Shown: in pieces, positions 42,871-51,858 of the stretch
How the letters are laid out: each line of letters opens with the position of its first letter
Position numbering within the stretch: the stretch's first letter is position 1
Source: Strigamia acuminata
Taxonomy: Eukaryota > Arthropoda > Chilopoda > Geophilomorpha > Linotaeniidae
Assembly: GCA_949358305.1 (NCBI GenBank)
Contig: OX442314.1
Coordinates: 35,585,608-35,645,607 of the forward strand
Direction: 5' to 3'
DNA length: 60,000 bases
Notes under the pieces: generated by a model
Told to the model about the DNA's origin: nothing
What the model saw: the letters and a program-made list of their open reading frames with translations, nothing else
Databases searched by the model: none
Translations under genes and position numbers: made by a program

Positions 42871-43111
42871 CTGACGGCTGACGATTAGTCCATCCCCCTC
42901 CAAACTCCACAACATCCGATGAAATTCCAAATTCCGTTTCATCACACTGGCAATGCGATGTGCTGTGCAGTCTGGAGGGCAAAGGGCAAATTAGGGGAGC
43001 TCGTGGGAAACACGTGATAATCATCAGTGAGCGGTGAAATTTAAGTTGGAAAAAATTATTTTTGCAATAAAGTCCAATTTTTGCACCAAAAACATCTAAA
43101 ATACCATATCA

Positions 43112-44035
43112 TTAATACTAAATCAACACTTCGTTCGCGTAAAGTACGTAAAGGAAAGGAATCGTCAGGCTGCTGCCTGTGCAAGATAATTAATCTACAG
43201 TAGTGGGTCACCGAAGTGATCCTGGCGACCAAACATGGCGTCGCCTCCAATTCAGACAGTTTTAACAGACTGCAAGCAAGCAAAAGAGCGGAAGCGCACT
43301 GGCTGAACGCGGTGAAAGAGCATCAAGGCTGCTACAGTACAATAATTTTAAGCACGCATCTTTCTGACATCTGTACAAACAAACTACCCACCACACCATT
43401 ATCGAAACGGGCTAAAGCTTTTCTGAGAAACAAATTCTTTGGAATTTATTATTTCGCGTTGTTTTGCTTGCCCGGTGCCAACCCTGGGTTGCGAGTACAT
43501 TTTCACTGAATTATTTGTGCCGTTTCTTGATATTTGAAGCGATTTTCGGCGAATATTCATTTCAGTGTTGTGTGCACCAAAGTGCAGTTTTCTACTGTGC
43601 ATCACACTGGGAAAAAATATGGCTTTAAACGTCTTTTAATTGCTGAAAAGTTAATGTAAATTTGAACTTTTAGCTTTGTAAATTCACATTTATAAAGATT
43701 GTAAATTTTAGTTTTAATTAATAACTTTACGAAATTAAAAATACAATTTACATAAACAGGCACAATAACTTTACAGTTTTTAAATTTCAAATTTGTCAGT
43801 TTTAACAATAAATTTAATTTTAATTTAATTTCAAACTCGTCAGTTATAGCAAAAAGTTTAATTTTAATTTTAAAATTTTAAACTGTGATTTTAAACTTTT
43901 AAATTTATTACAATTTATTTCAAAATTTTTACATGTAAATATTTTCATTATTCCATGAAAATCAATCAATCCTATATATATATATGAAAATCAATTAAAT
44001 TTTCATAAAAATCTCACACATTTATAAGACGTGCA
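43112..44035. other. Spacer, AT-rich, one unassigned frame
   Basis: A frame at 43216-43509 (contains NRLQASKRAEAHWLNAVKE) is not recognised. From 43620 to 43990 the DNA is extremely AT-rich, with TTTAATTTTAATTT runs and a TA microsatellite near 43975. Confidence 0.3.
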
Positions 44036-44039
44036 AAGC

Positions 44040-44185
44040 GGTTCACACTGCAATAGTGACGCTGGAATTAGCGACGCCTCATATAAGAGCGACGCCGTGT
44101 AAGTGCGTCGCACATAAGAGCGACGTAACGTAATAGCCTCGTACGTAAGAGCGACGTTACGTAATAGCGACGCATGTTAGTTACG
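44040..44185. repeat. TAAGAGCGACG degenerate tandem repeat
   Basis: Repeated GCGACGC and TAAGAGCGACG words in both spacing and sense, about seven times. Confidence 0.7.
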
Positions 44186-44289
44186 TGCCCCACTCATTCG
44201 TAAAGGAGTGCACTTTTGTGCGTTATAAATGTATTTTCCATTTGAGCAAGACACGTATGGCAATAGTTTAAAATTCCAGTTATTTAAAA

Positions 44290-44425
44290 ATGGCGCTTTT
44301 TGTAACATAATGACACTTTTCTTGCATAAAATGACAGTTTTCAAGCATAAAATGGCACTTTCCTAGCATAAAATGGCATTTTTATGGCCAAAAATGGCAT
44401 TTTTATAGCAAAAAATGACATTTCA
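44290..44425. repeat. Degenerate ~22-bp tandem repeat (AAAATGGCA...)
   Basis: Six imperfect units of GCATAAAATGGCACTTTTCT type. Confidence 0.7.
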
Positions 44426-44429
44426 GCTT

Positions 44430-46485
44430 TTTCTTTTGCCAGCGTTATTTCTGCCAGCGTTAATTATTTCTAGCGGTTTATAATGCAAGTAAAATAAAAA
44501 ATAAATAAATTATTAAATTAACAACTATATTCTCTTAATCAGGGCATAGTGGTCATTTGCAGTATGAAAGTTTGCGGTTACCGTGAGTAGCACCAGTTTG
44601 GTTCCATCACTTGATGGTGCCAAAACAGTCTGTGCGCAGTAACCGCTAGTAGCACCATTACATGATCATTTGGATTATTCCAAATTTTTTCAACTGACCT
44701 GTTTGGCAAGCTGATTTCCATCGTATTTAGTGCCAAAGCAGTCTGTTTACGATTACCCCAAATGATTAAACTGCTGTGTGGAGCCGCTTACTATAACTGT
44801 CCTATGTATGCAGTCCCATCTACCATTTCATGAATGACTGTGACTCTGCTGCTGCGTAGGACACGTTCAATACCGCTCTGCATGGCAAGGCGAACTTGTG
44901 ACGGCAACTGTGCGATTGCGACGGGAAGAACTAACCATTATTTTACAGTAACAATTTGGACAACCGATTGTAAAGTTGAACACAACCTACACAATCAATT
45001 CAATGAATTAAATTACATTACACGGAACTAATTTGCAATAATAAATTGGAAACAATTCATTAGATGCAGAGCATCAGAGGAAATACCGCGGCATCGACCC
45101 ACAATAGCCGTGAAAACAGCGGTATCGGTTCATTGTAGTGTAGATTAAGAAGACAGTAGCTACTATTGGTGTTTCGTACACGAGGAAGTTTGCATCCCAT
45201 TGTGATACTGATAAATATGGCGTATCACTGTATCAGTGGTGCCAGAAATTCTTAAAAATTCGTCGAACAGTTTTTGGACGAATTTGATTTGAAAGTATTG
45301 GCTACTGGGCCATATTGTTCCCAAGCACAGTTGAACCTCGACAAGAAAGAAAGACCAATCGATAATAAATGCCACCTTCAAAAATTTGAAGTACAAGAAA
45401 AATGTATGGCTGGAAATAATATTGATGATTTGGACGAGGTATGGGAAGCACACCGTGTGATGGGGATAGAAATAATATTGTAGAAGAGTCAGAGTATTCC
45501 ACAAGCGAATTAAACTGTCCAGCACAAGCTTCGAACCGACCACGAGTTGGAAGCGTTTTTTTTACTTATTTTTTGCTTCTTTTCCTAATTTTTGGCTTTT
45601 TTATACTAATTTTGGGTTTTATCATGTTTTTAATTTTTTGGTTTTATCTTTTCAGCGATTATCTCCTCGCATAAGAATTTACTGGGAAATGAATCAAGGC
45701 AGATCCGGGTTACAAGAGGCACTGGATCTATTGTGGAATCCAATCCTGCAGAAGTTGTTGGAAATTGAAGTAAATACAGTAAACACCAAGTTGAAGGTGT
45801 TAGAAACAAAAATTCAACCTAAAGTATGAACGCAGCTGCTGGACACAAAGATGCATACGGCCAACTTGAGAATTCCCCAAGCTTTGGTAGTGGCTAATTA
45901 GCTAATTAGCCTTAAAAAAAAGTTTCCAAAATAATGCGGACAGACATTGGCTAAAAATGCCTACATTTAAAACTTAGAAACACAACAGCAAGCATCTCTT
46001 GTCCAAGAATGACCACAGGAAAAAACATGGTTAAAAACACCAACGAATTTAAGTTGGACAGGGGACTTATAATCTAAGGTGGAGGAATTAAAAAAACGCA
46101 GACATTAACCAGACCTGAATAGCATCGATTTAAATTAAACTAATACATTTTCAGTTTGAAAAATAAGATACCAAACTAGGGCAAAAAAGTTACCCATTGT
46201 AAACTCACAGCCAACACATTACAAATATTTCATTTCAAATTGCGATTAGGCCTAAAATGGAACCCAAACACATTCGATACGTGAAAAACCTAGAAATATT
46301 AACCAAAAAACTAACCATAGACTCAAAATCCAACCTGAACCCAGCTCATTTTTCATGCATCGATACAATTCTACATCAAAACGACAGAAAAACGAATGAA
46401 AATTGCGAAAAATATCAAGAGAAAATGCACCATCCCGAAAGAAAACAACGAGTGAAAACGACGCGCGAAATGTCCTTGCATATCA
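44430..46485. other. AT-rich region with weak ORFs, nothing firmly recognised
   Basis: Two diverged copies of a short motif (CAGTCTGTGCGCAGTAACC near 44627, CAGTCTGTTTACGATTACC near 44739). A frame at 45274-45483 (VLATGPYCSQAQLNLDKKER) and one at 45638-45829 look peptide-like but match nothing I recognise. A T-rich tract spans 45555-45655. Confidence 0.3.
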
Positions 46486-47318
46486 CAATAGGTGCATTCA
46501 AAGTCAAATGAATTATTTGACTGAAATGACTGATTTGACTGAAATGACTCAACAGATGATAATCAAAATTTGACTAATCATAATCTGCTTATTTTCATGA
46601 TTTTTTACAAGCTTTTCAACACTTTTCACCCAGTTTTACACGATTTTTCACGATTTTTACTGTTTTCACCCAGTTTTTCATGATTTTTTACGATTTTTAC
46701 CCTGTTTTACAAATTACATAATTTTTACCCAGTTTTTTTACGATTTTACATGATTTTTTTATGATTTTTACTTAGTTTTTCACAAATTTTATCTTGTTTT
46801 TCACGAATTTTATCTTGTTTTTCTCGATTTTTACTCGATTTTTCTCGAGTTTTTAATGATTTATTTTTTCCATTTTTAAATCTGTTAAAATCTGTTAAAA
46901 AGCATGCATTTTTAAAAAAATATTCATTAAATAGCCCCCATATATTTTTTTATATTTACAGAAAAGCATTCATTTATTTAAAAAGTATTCATTTAATATA
47001 TTCACAAAAAAATAAACTTGCTTTAATATATTCACAAAAAAATTAACATATTTTATTTAATTTATTTAATTTAATTTTATTTAATTCATTATATTTACTA
47101 AAAAATTAACTCTTTATAAAAATAAAAATATTAATGTTGAAAAAGTACTATTTTCACTAAAAAAAGCCACTGCCCAAGTGGAAATGCTCACATGCAAAAA
47201 AACATAAATTTGTGTTTAAAAATGTCAGCAATTACTCACCTTGCTTTTGCCTAAGTATGGCTGTTCAGCTAGATAATGAGCAATGCTCATTTCTTCAGTC
47301 CTTGACCAGTCTCAAAAC
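46486..47318. repeat. Repeat B, copy 1
   Basis: From TAGGTGCATTCAAAGTCAAA to GTCCTTGACCAGT. Both ends and the internal TTTTCACGATTTTTAC-type array (46595-46860) recur in copy 2. No TIRs or coding capacity seen. Confidence 0.75.
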
Positions 47319-47466
47319 TGTGATATTTTTAATTTTAAAACATTAAAAAAAATTTTTTCAAGGACCGTAACATTATTGAGAACCCCCCCCCCCTCTCCCT
47401 TACTAATGACCCGTAACAAAATCTGAAACCCCCTCACCCCCCTTGGAGCGTTACGTAATTTATGGA
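47319..47466. mobile_element. Truncated MITE, right half
   Basis: Matches the right ~165 bp of the MITE at 48455-48767 (GACCCGTAACAAAATCTGAAA and the terminal GTTACGTAATTTATGGACGG). It abuts repeat B. The left TIR is missing. Confidence 0.7.
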
Positions 47467-48454
47467 CGGCCCCTGTTCGTTTTATATATTTTTTTTATTT
47501 GTTTTAGATATGCAGTTATTGTAAGCAACACGGCGCTACGATTGGTTGCTCGGAACATCGCTGTACGAAGAAATTCCATCTTCCATGCGGCCTTGCTCAA
47601 AGAAGTTTACATCGGTTTACTGAAGCTCATCAGTAGGTTTTTTGCGCCTTTTTAGCCTTCAAACTGAGAAATTAAGAAGTTGTTATGTTAAAAAATGTAT
47701 TTTAAAGCAAGGAAAAATCTTTTTCTAGCATCGTAATGCATTAATGCGTCAAAGAAATTGTTTTTTTTTTGTGTAAAAATGCATTTCTAAAAAGAATTGG
47801 CTGTGTGTTAGAAAATTGCATTTTCTCACATAAAAATGCAAAAAAGGTGCCAGTAAGTATAGTCAGTTTTTTTTTTTGAAATATTTTTGTTCGCCCTTCA
47901 TCTGGAATCAAACTAATTTTTTTTATAAATGTATTATGGCATCAAAATTTGTATAAAAATATTAGATTTTTAATTTTTGTAGAAAAAATAAATTTGACAG
48001 TAATTTTACAAAAAAAAATGTGAGTGACAAGTATACATAGAATGTCATCCAAACCATTACAGATCCACCACCATTCTGCCTACTGAGAAAACTTCTCTTC
48101 TCTCCTTAAATCTTGCTAATAATTATTACACTAGACTAAACTAACCATCCAGACCATCTAAGTTGAAGTGCATATTGTCTGAAAAAAACCACTCAGTTTC
48201 ATGATTTGGTTCAGGGCAGCTTGGTATTAGTCCAAGCATAGCACCTGAAATATTCTATACTTAAGTCCATTTTTATGTAAAATCACTGCCAAATTAATTT
48301 TTTTAAAAAAATTAAAAACCTGTTAATTTTAAACAAATTTTAAAGACATTAGTGAGTTTGCGGTTGCCAATTGTTCCTTATAATTATGAGTTACAAGCTC
48401 ATAATTATAAAAATGGACTTATAACATAACGTAACTCCTCAACTTTTACACTAT
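47467..48454. other. AT-rich spacer, nothing recognised
   Basis: A short frame at 47480-47655 (IVRRNSIFHAALLKEVYIGL) is of unknown meaning. No repeat boundaries. Confidence 0.3.
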
Positions 48455-48767
48455 GGGGCCGTCCATAAATTACGTAACGCCAATTTTGGGCATTTTAGAC
48501 CCCCTCCCCCCCTCTGTAACAAGGCCGTAACAAATTCCCAAACCCCCACCCTCCTAATTACGTAATAAAACTAAAATCACCCCCCCAAAATTTTCAAAAA
48601 TCAGTCTCAAAACTGCGATATTTTCAATTTAAAAACATTAAAAAAAAATTTTTTAAGGACTGTAACATTATTGAGAACCCCCCCTCTCCCTTACTAATGA
48701 CCCGTAACAAAATCTGAAACCTCCTCCCCCCCCCCCTTGGAGCGTTACGTAATTTATGGACGGCCCC
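48455..48767. mobile_element. MITE with perfect 25-bp TIRs (313 bp)
   Basis: Starts GGGGCCGTCCATAAATTACG and ends with the exact reverse complement over 25 bases. The interior has C-runs and no coding capacity. Flanks are CTAT and TAAG, so a TA duplication is possible but not certain. The GGGGCCGTCCATAAATTACG-type terminus is widespread among invertebrate MITEs. Confidence 0.88.
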
Positions 48768-49105
48768 TAAGGAGGCCCCACCCTATCCCTTTGGAGATGA
48801 ACTATCCCCCACCGTATTGTTAGTCTTCGGTCTATTGGAAGCCAACGTGCACTCCCAACCAGGGGTGGGGTGGTATTTTTATTTTTATTTTTTGAAAATT
48901 TAAATTTTATACTAATAATTATTTCCCACTTACTTGCAGCGCGCGGTTAGGATCCGAACGTTGCTAACTTGTTCAAAAGCTACTGGAAGTTGCTGTCCCA
49001 TAGGAAAATTTTCGCCACATCTGCCGTTCATTTGAACCCTTTTTCTGATATCTGATGCTGTTCATTGCCAATTTTGGCAAATGTCTGGAGCATTGTTCAA
49101 AAACA
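48768..49105. other. Spacer, nothing recognised
   Basis: No gene or repeat beyond short T-rich runs. Confidence 0.3.
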
Positions 49106-49939
49106 CTAGGTGCATTCAAAGTCAAATGAATTATTTGACTGAAATGACTGATTTGACTGATTTGACTGATTTGACTTAACAGTCACAGGAAATGATGCAA
49201 TTTACATCATCAGATGATAATCGAAATTTGAAAATTCATAAGCTGCTTATTTTCATGATTTTTTACAAGCTTTTCAAGACTTTTCACTCAGTTTTCGATG
49301 ATTTTTGACGATTTTTGACGATTTTTACACAGTTTTTGACGATTTTTACCGAGGCTTTCACAATTTTTACCCAGGCTTTCACAATTTTTACCCAGTTTGT
49401 CACGATTTTTACCCTTTTCACCCAGTTTTTCATGATTTTTCACAATTTTTACTTTGTTTTTCACATTACATAATTTTTACCCAGTTTTTCATGATTTTAC
49501 ACGATTTTTACCGGTTTTTCATTATTTTACACGATTTTTACCCAATTTTTCACGATTTTACATGATTTTTATCGTTTTTCACGATTTTACACGATATTTA
49601 CCGAGTTTTTCACAATTTTTATCTTGTTTTTCACGATTTTTTACAATTTTCACCCAGTTTTTCATGATTTTTCACAATTTTTACCCTGTTTTTCACTGCC
49701 CAGTGGAAATGCTCAAAACATAAATTACATGCAAACGAGGTTCAATATTTGCAAGGTTAGTAGCGCTCTTATAATTAGGTTAGTAAAATGCTAACACAAC
49801 ACTAAGCTAGTTTACAATAATATTCAATGAATAAATTCAAAAAAAATTTCAAAAAAAAATTCAAAAATTCAAATAAATCAAGAAAATCTTCAAAAATGAT
49901 GTTTTCAAGAAGTTGAAAGGTTTGTGAAGTCATCTGGTG

Positions 49940-50180
49940 CACTTCACGTGCTTTTCCTTGAAAATCTGGTCCAAAATATCCATAATTCTACTGGTTGAAA
50001 TATCCGAAACAATCCACACACTTCACGTGTATTTTTCTGGTCAAAATGTCCGAAATTCGCAATTTTCGCTGGTCTATGGTGTCCAAATCGATTCCCACAC
50101 TTCACGTGTGTTTTCCTCTCGAAATTTGGGTCCAAAAAACGTCCAAAAACATGCAAAACGTTCAAAAATGCCTCGCACGA
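49940..50180. repeat. 79-bp tandem repeat, 3 units, each with CACTTCACGTG
   Basis: CACGTG E-box cores at 49945, 50024 and 50103, exactly 79 bases apart, with diverged intervening sequence. Confidence 0.75.
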
Positions 50181-50239
50181 GTCCAAATGGTACAAATCGT
50201 CGTCTGGGCGCATTCTGTGCTGCACGGCACGTCCTTCGC

Positions 50240-50330
50240 GAACGTTTCGGCGACGTTCCTCGTTGTTCGCGAACGTCCGTGCGACGTTCCTCGTTGTCCG
50301 CGAACGTCCGTGCGACGTTCCTCGTCGATT
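50240..50330. repeat. 31-bp GC-rich tandem repeat, 3 units
   Basis: GAACGTCCGTGCGACGTTCC-type units begin at 50240, 50271 and 50302. CG-rich island in AT-rich DNA. Confidence 0.9.
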
Positions 50331-50511
50331 AGCGGTCAACGCCGCGAACGTGTCGGAAATGTGCGGCCCTGGCAATCGTACGATCGGCGTGCGCTCGAAA
50401 ACATAAATTTGTGTTTAAAAATGTCAGCAATTACTAACCTTGCTTTTGCCTAAGTATGGCTGTTCAGCTAGGTAATGAGCACTGCTCATTTCTTGAGTCC
50501 TTGACCAGTTT

Positions 50512-50701
50512 CTTGCTGGATTCCTCTTTTCATGATAGACTGACTGGGGGCATCCATCTTGAATGGCTTATTCCAGTGGCCAAATAATTCATGTGCTCAG
50601 CCATGATTGGAGGAATTTTTCCATCAGCCACTTATTGATAAGTCATGATTGGAGTGACTTATCAATAGGCCACTTATTGCAATTGAATTATCTTTTCAGA
50701 G
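50512..50701. other. Left flank of the gypsy element
   Basis: Contains two copies of GTCATGATTGGAG/AGCCATGATTGGAG near 50600-50655. No gene. Confidence 0.3.
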
Positions 50702-51766
50702 TGTGGTGACCTCAAATATTCCTATTTGAGTGCGCACCATATTTCCAAATTGTCTTATAAACATATTCAACAAGCTTATATGTTTTATTTCAATGTAAAT
50801 TGAAATAAAACATACATTAATAAAATATAAAACAAGACACAATATTACCCAAATAATATTGTGTTTTGCAGCAAGTTTTGGCCCAGCAACAGCGTCAACC
50901 AATCGCGCTGCAGCGTGCATTGCTTTGATGATGCTGCTGGGCGTGTGCCTGGGCGGAGCATCCCTTCCCCTCGCGCGTGCCCGGCTCGATTGTTGCACAC
51001 GACCCGAAGGCGGCCGTGTGTGATCTTCATGCAACTCGTCATCTGCGCAGCTTTTCTGAGCAGATTTAGAAGTGAGCCAAACGATTTTGGCCCACTCTTC
51101 CCGCATTCTTGATTCTGCTTCCAAACCATTCACATCTGTGTCAAACTTATGCCAACCATTGCTAAGTGTGATCTGTGATATCTGGAAGAGTTGAGATTCA
51201 TTGCTGGTCTGTACCCACTGTACGGAATAGCGCTTTCACTGCTTAAATTACTACGCGTAATTTAAGCCATTTCTGTGTGGAATTGACATAGAGCTTGCTC
51301 TGTCAATTTGAAGGCTTTGTGTTGAGTTTAACTCCACAAGGCAGATTGTGTTAAGACGGATTGTTACGTCGAGCTTGCTCCGTAATAATCACTTTCACTG
51401 TGTGTGAGAAGTATTCTCGTGTCGAGCGTGCTCCACGAGGATTTTAGAATATTTAGCAACGTATTTTAGCGTCGAGTTTACTCCGCTAAAATCCCGCGCT
51501 CACACGACGCCGTCGACGCCATCTTGGAGCCAACGGTCAACTGTGAGTGTACATTTGAAGAAGAAGCCAGATCGACCCCAAACATTTTAAATAATACCTC
51601 CTTTGTATCTTGAACGATTAAAACTATCTAATTTTTCCTTTACTCTGTGTAAAATCATTCCCCTAGACAAACATTTGGCCACAGAGTAGAAGTCCTGTAC
51701 GGCATCTCTACGACGATTGCTTATTGAATTTACATAATTTAATAAGTAAAAACCCGGATCGCCGCA
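50702..51766 (+). mobile_element. 5' LTR (1065 bp) with nine hairpins
   Basis: TGTGGTGACCTC...GATCGCCGCA (TG/CA), two bases before the primer site. A TATA-like CTTATAAA lies at 50754-50761. Perfect hairpins at 50711-50730, 50779-50814, 50837-50864 and 51241-51267. Then come five related hairpin modules between 51281 and 51492. GCCATCTTG (YY1/Pho-like) is near 51518. Starts like the LTRs at 22442 and 24417. Confidence 0.85.
51281..51492 (+). repeat. Array of five stem-loop modules with a GAGC-TT-GCTC core
   Basis: Modules at 51281-51308, 51317-51339, 51364-51385, 51416-51439 and 51465-51492. Each has an outer stem of 5-8 bp of different sequence, a 2-base 5' bulge (TA, TT, TC, TC, TC), an inner 4-bp stem (GAGC/GCTC or GAGT/ACTC) and a 2-3 base loop. 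Outer stems, for example TTACG/CGTAA, CTCGTG/CACGAG and TTTTAGCG/CGCTAAAA, are unrelated to one another yet fully paired. Confidence 0.85.
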
Positions 51767-51768
51767 CT

Positions 51769-51786
51769 TGGGGGCCCGTCCGGGAT
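51769..51786 (+). promoter_or_regulatory. Primer-binding site, tRNA-Pro type
   Basis: TGGGGGCCCGTCCGGGAT is complementary to the 3' end of eukaryotic tRNA-Pro (TGGGGGCTCGTCCGGGAT expected) with one mismatch. Confidence 0.85.
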
Positions 51787-51858
51787 AGTTTTGATTGTTA
51801 AAATCCAATTTTTGCAAAAAAATCCTTTATTTCCATTGTTCTTTTTCAATTTGACAAA

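Larger units (their letters stand above)
41664..42896 (+). mobile_element. Insert with ~170-bp terminal direct repeats, unknown class
   Basis: Absent from copy 1 of repeat A, where CATTACGCAACC joins TCCAAACTCCACAA directly. Both ends carry the same string of motifs in the same orientation: GCTGCCGAGTTTGGGGG, GCAACCCAAGGCTGA, TTTTGGGAAATGGGGGGCTG and GATTAGTCYATCCCCCT. The middle (about 41840-42595) is single-copy and holds small plus-strand ORFs. Direct terminal repeats suggest a very small LTR-like element or tandem-duplication-mediated integration. Confidence 0.6.
39486..43111. repeat. Repeat A, copy 2
   Basis: Matches 12920-15959 plus 21766-22158. The minisatellite is represented by only about five diverged units (39705-39970). 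An uninterrupted site near 41504 confirms the LTR insertion in copy 1. Ends at AAAATACCATATCATTA (43111). Contains a 1.2-kb extra insert (41664-42896). Confidence 0.78.
49106..50511. repeat. Repeat B, copy 2
   Basis: Same ends as copy 1 (TAGGTGCATTCAAAG...CTTGACCAGT) but longer. It has an expanded TTTTCACGATTTTTACC array (49255-49700), a 79-bp tandem repeat containing CACGTG (49940-50180) and a 31-bp repeat (50240-50330). Confidence 0.75.

Noticed and set aside
42522-43024. Long minus-strand Pro/Asn/Ser-rich ORFs
   Set aside because: They are translations of the GCTGCCGAGTTTGGGGG repeat; the periodic peptide follows the DNA unit.
45520-45545. tRNA-like B-box (TTCGAACC)
   Set aside because: No A-box or acceptor pairing could be found around it. 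No tRNA gene was recognised anywhere in the window.
49305-49723. ORFs of repeated Phe-His-Asp-Phe-Tyr
   Set aside because: Translation of the TTTTCACGATTTTTACC tandem array of repeat B; no start context or conservation.
47225-50511. Helitron 3' end (hairpin ATGAGC/GCTCAT near the right ends of repeat B)
   Set aside because: A hairpin is present at about 47275 and 50475, but no CTRR terminus follows at the right distance and no TC start is seen at the left end.
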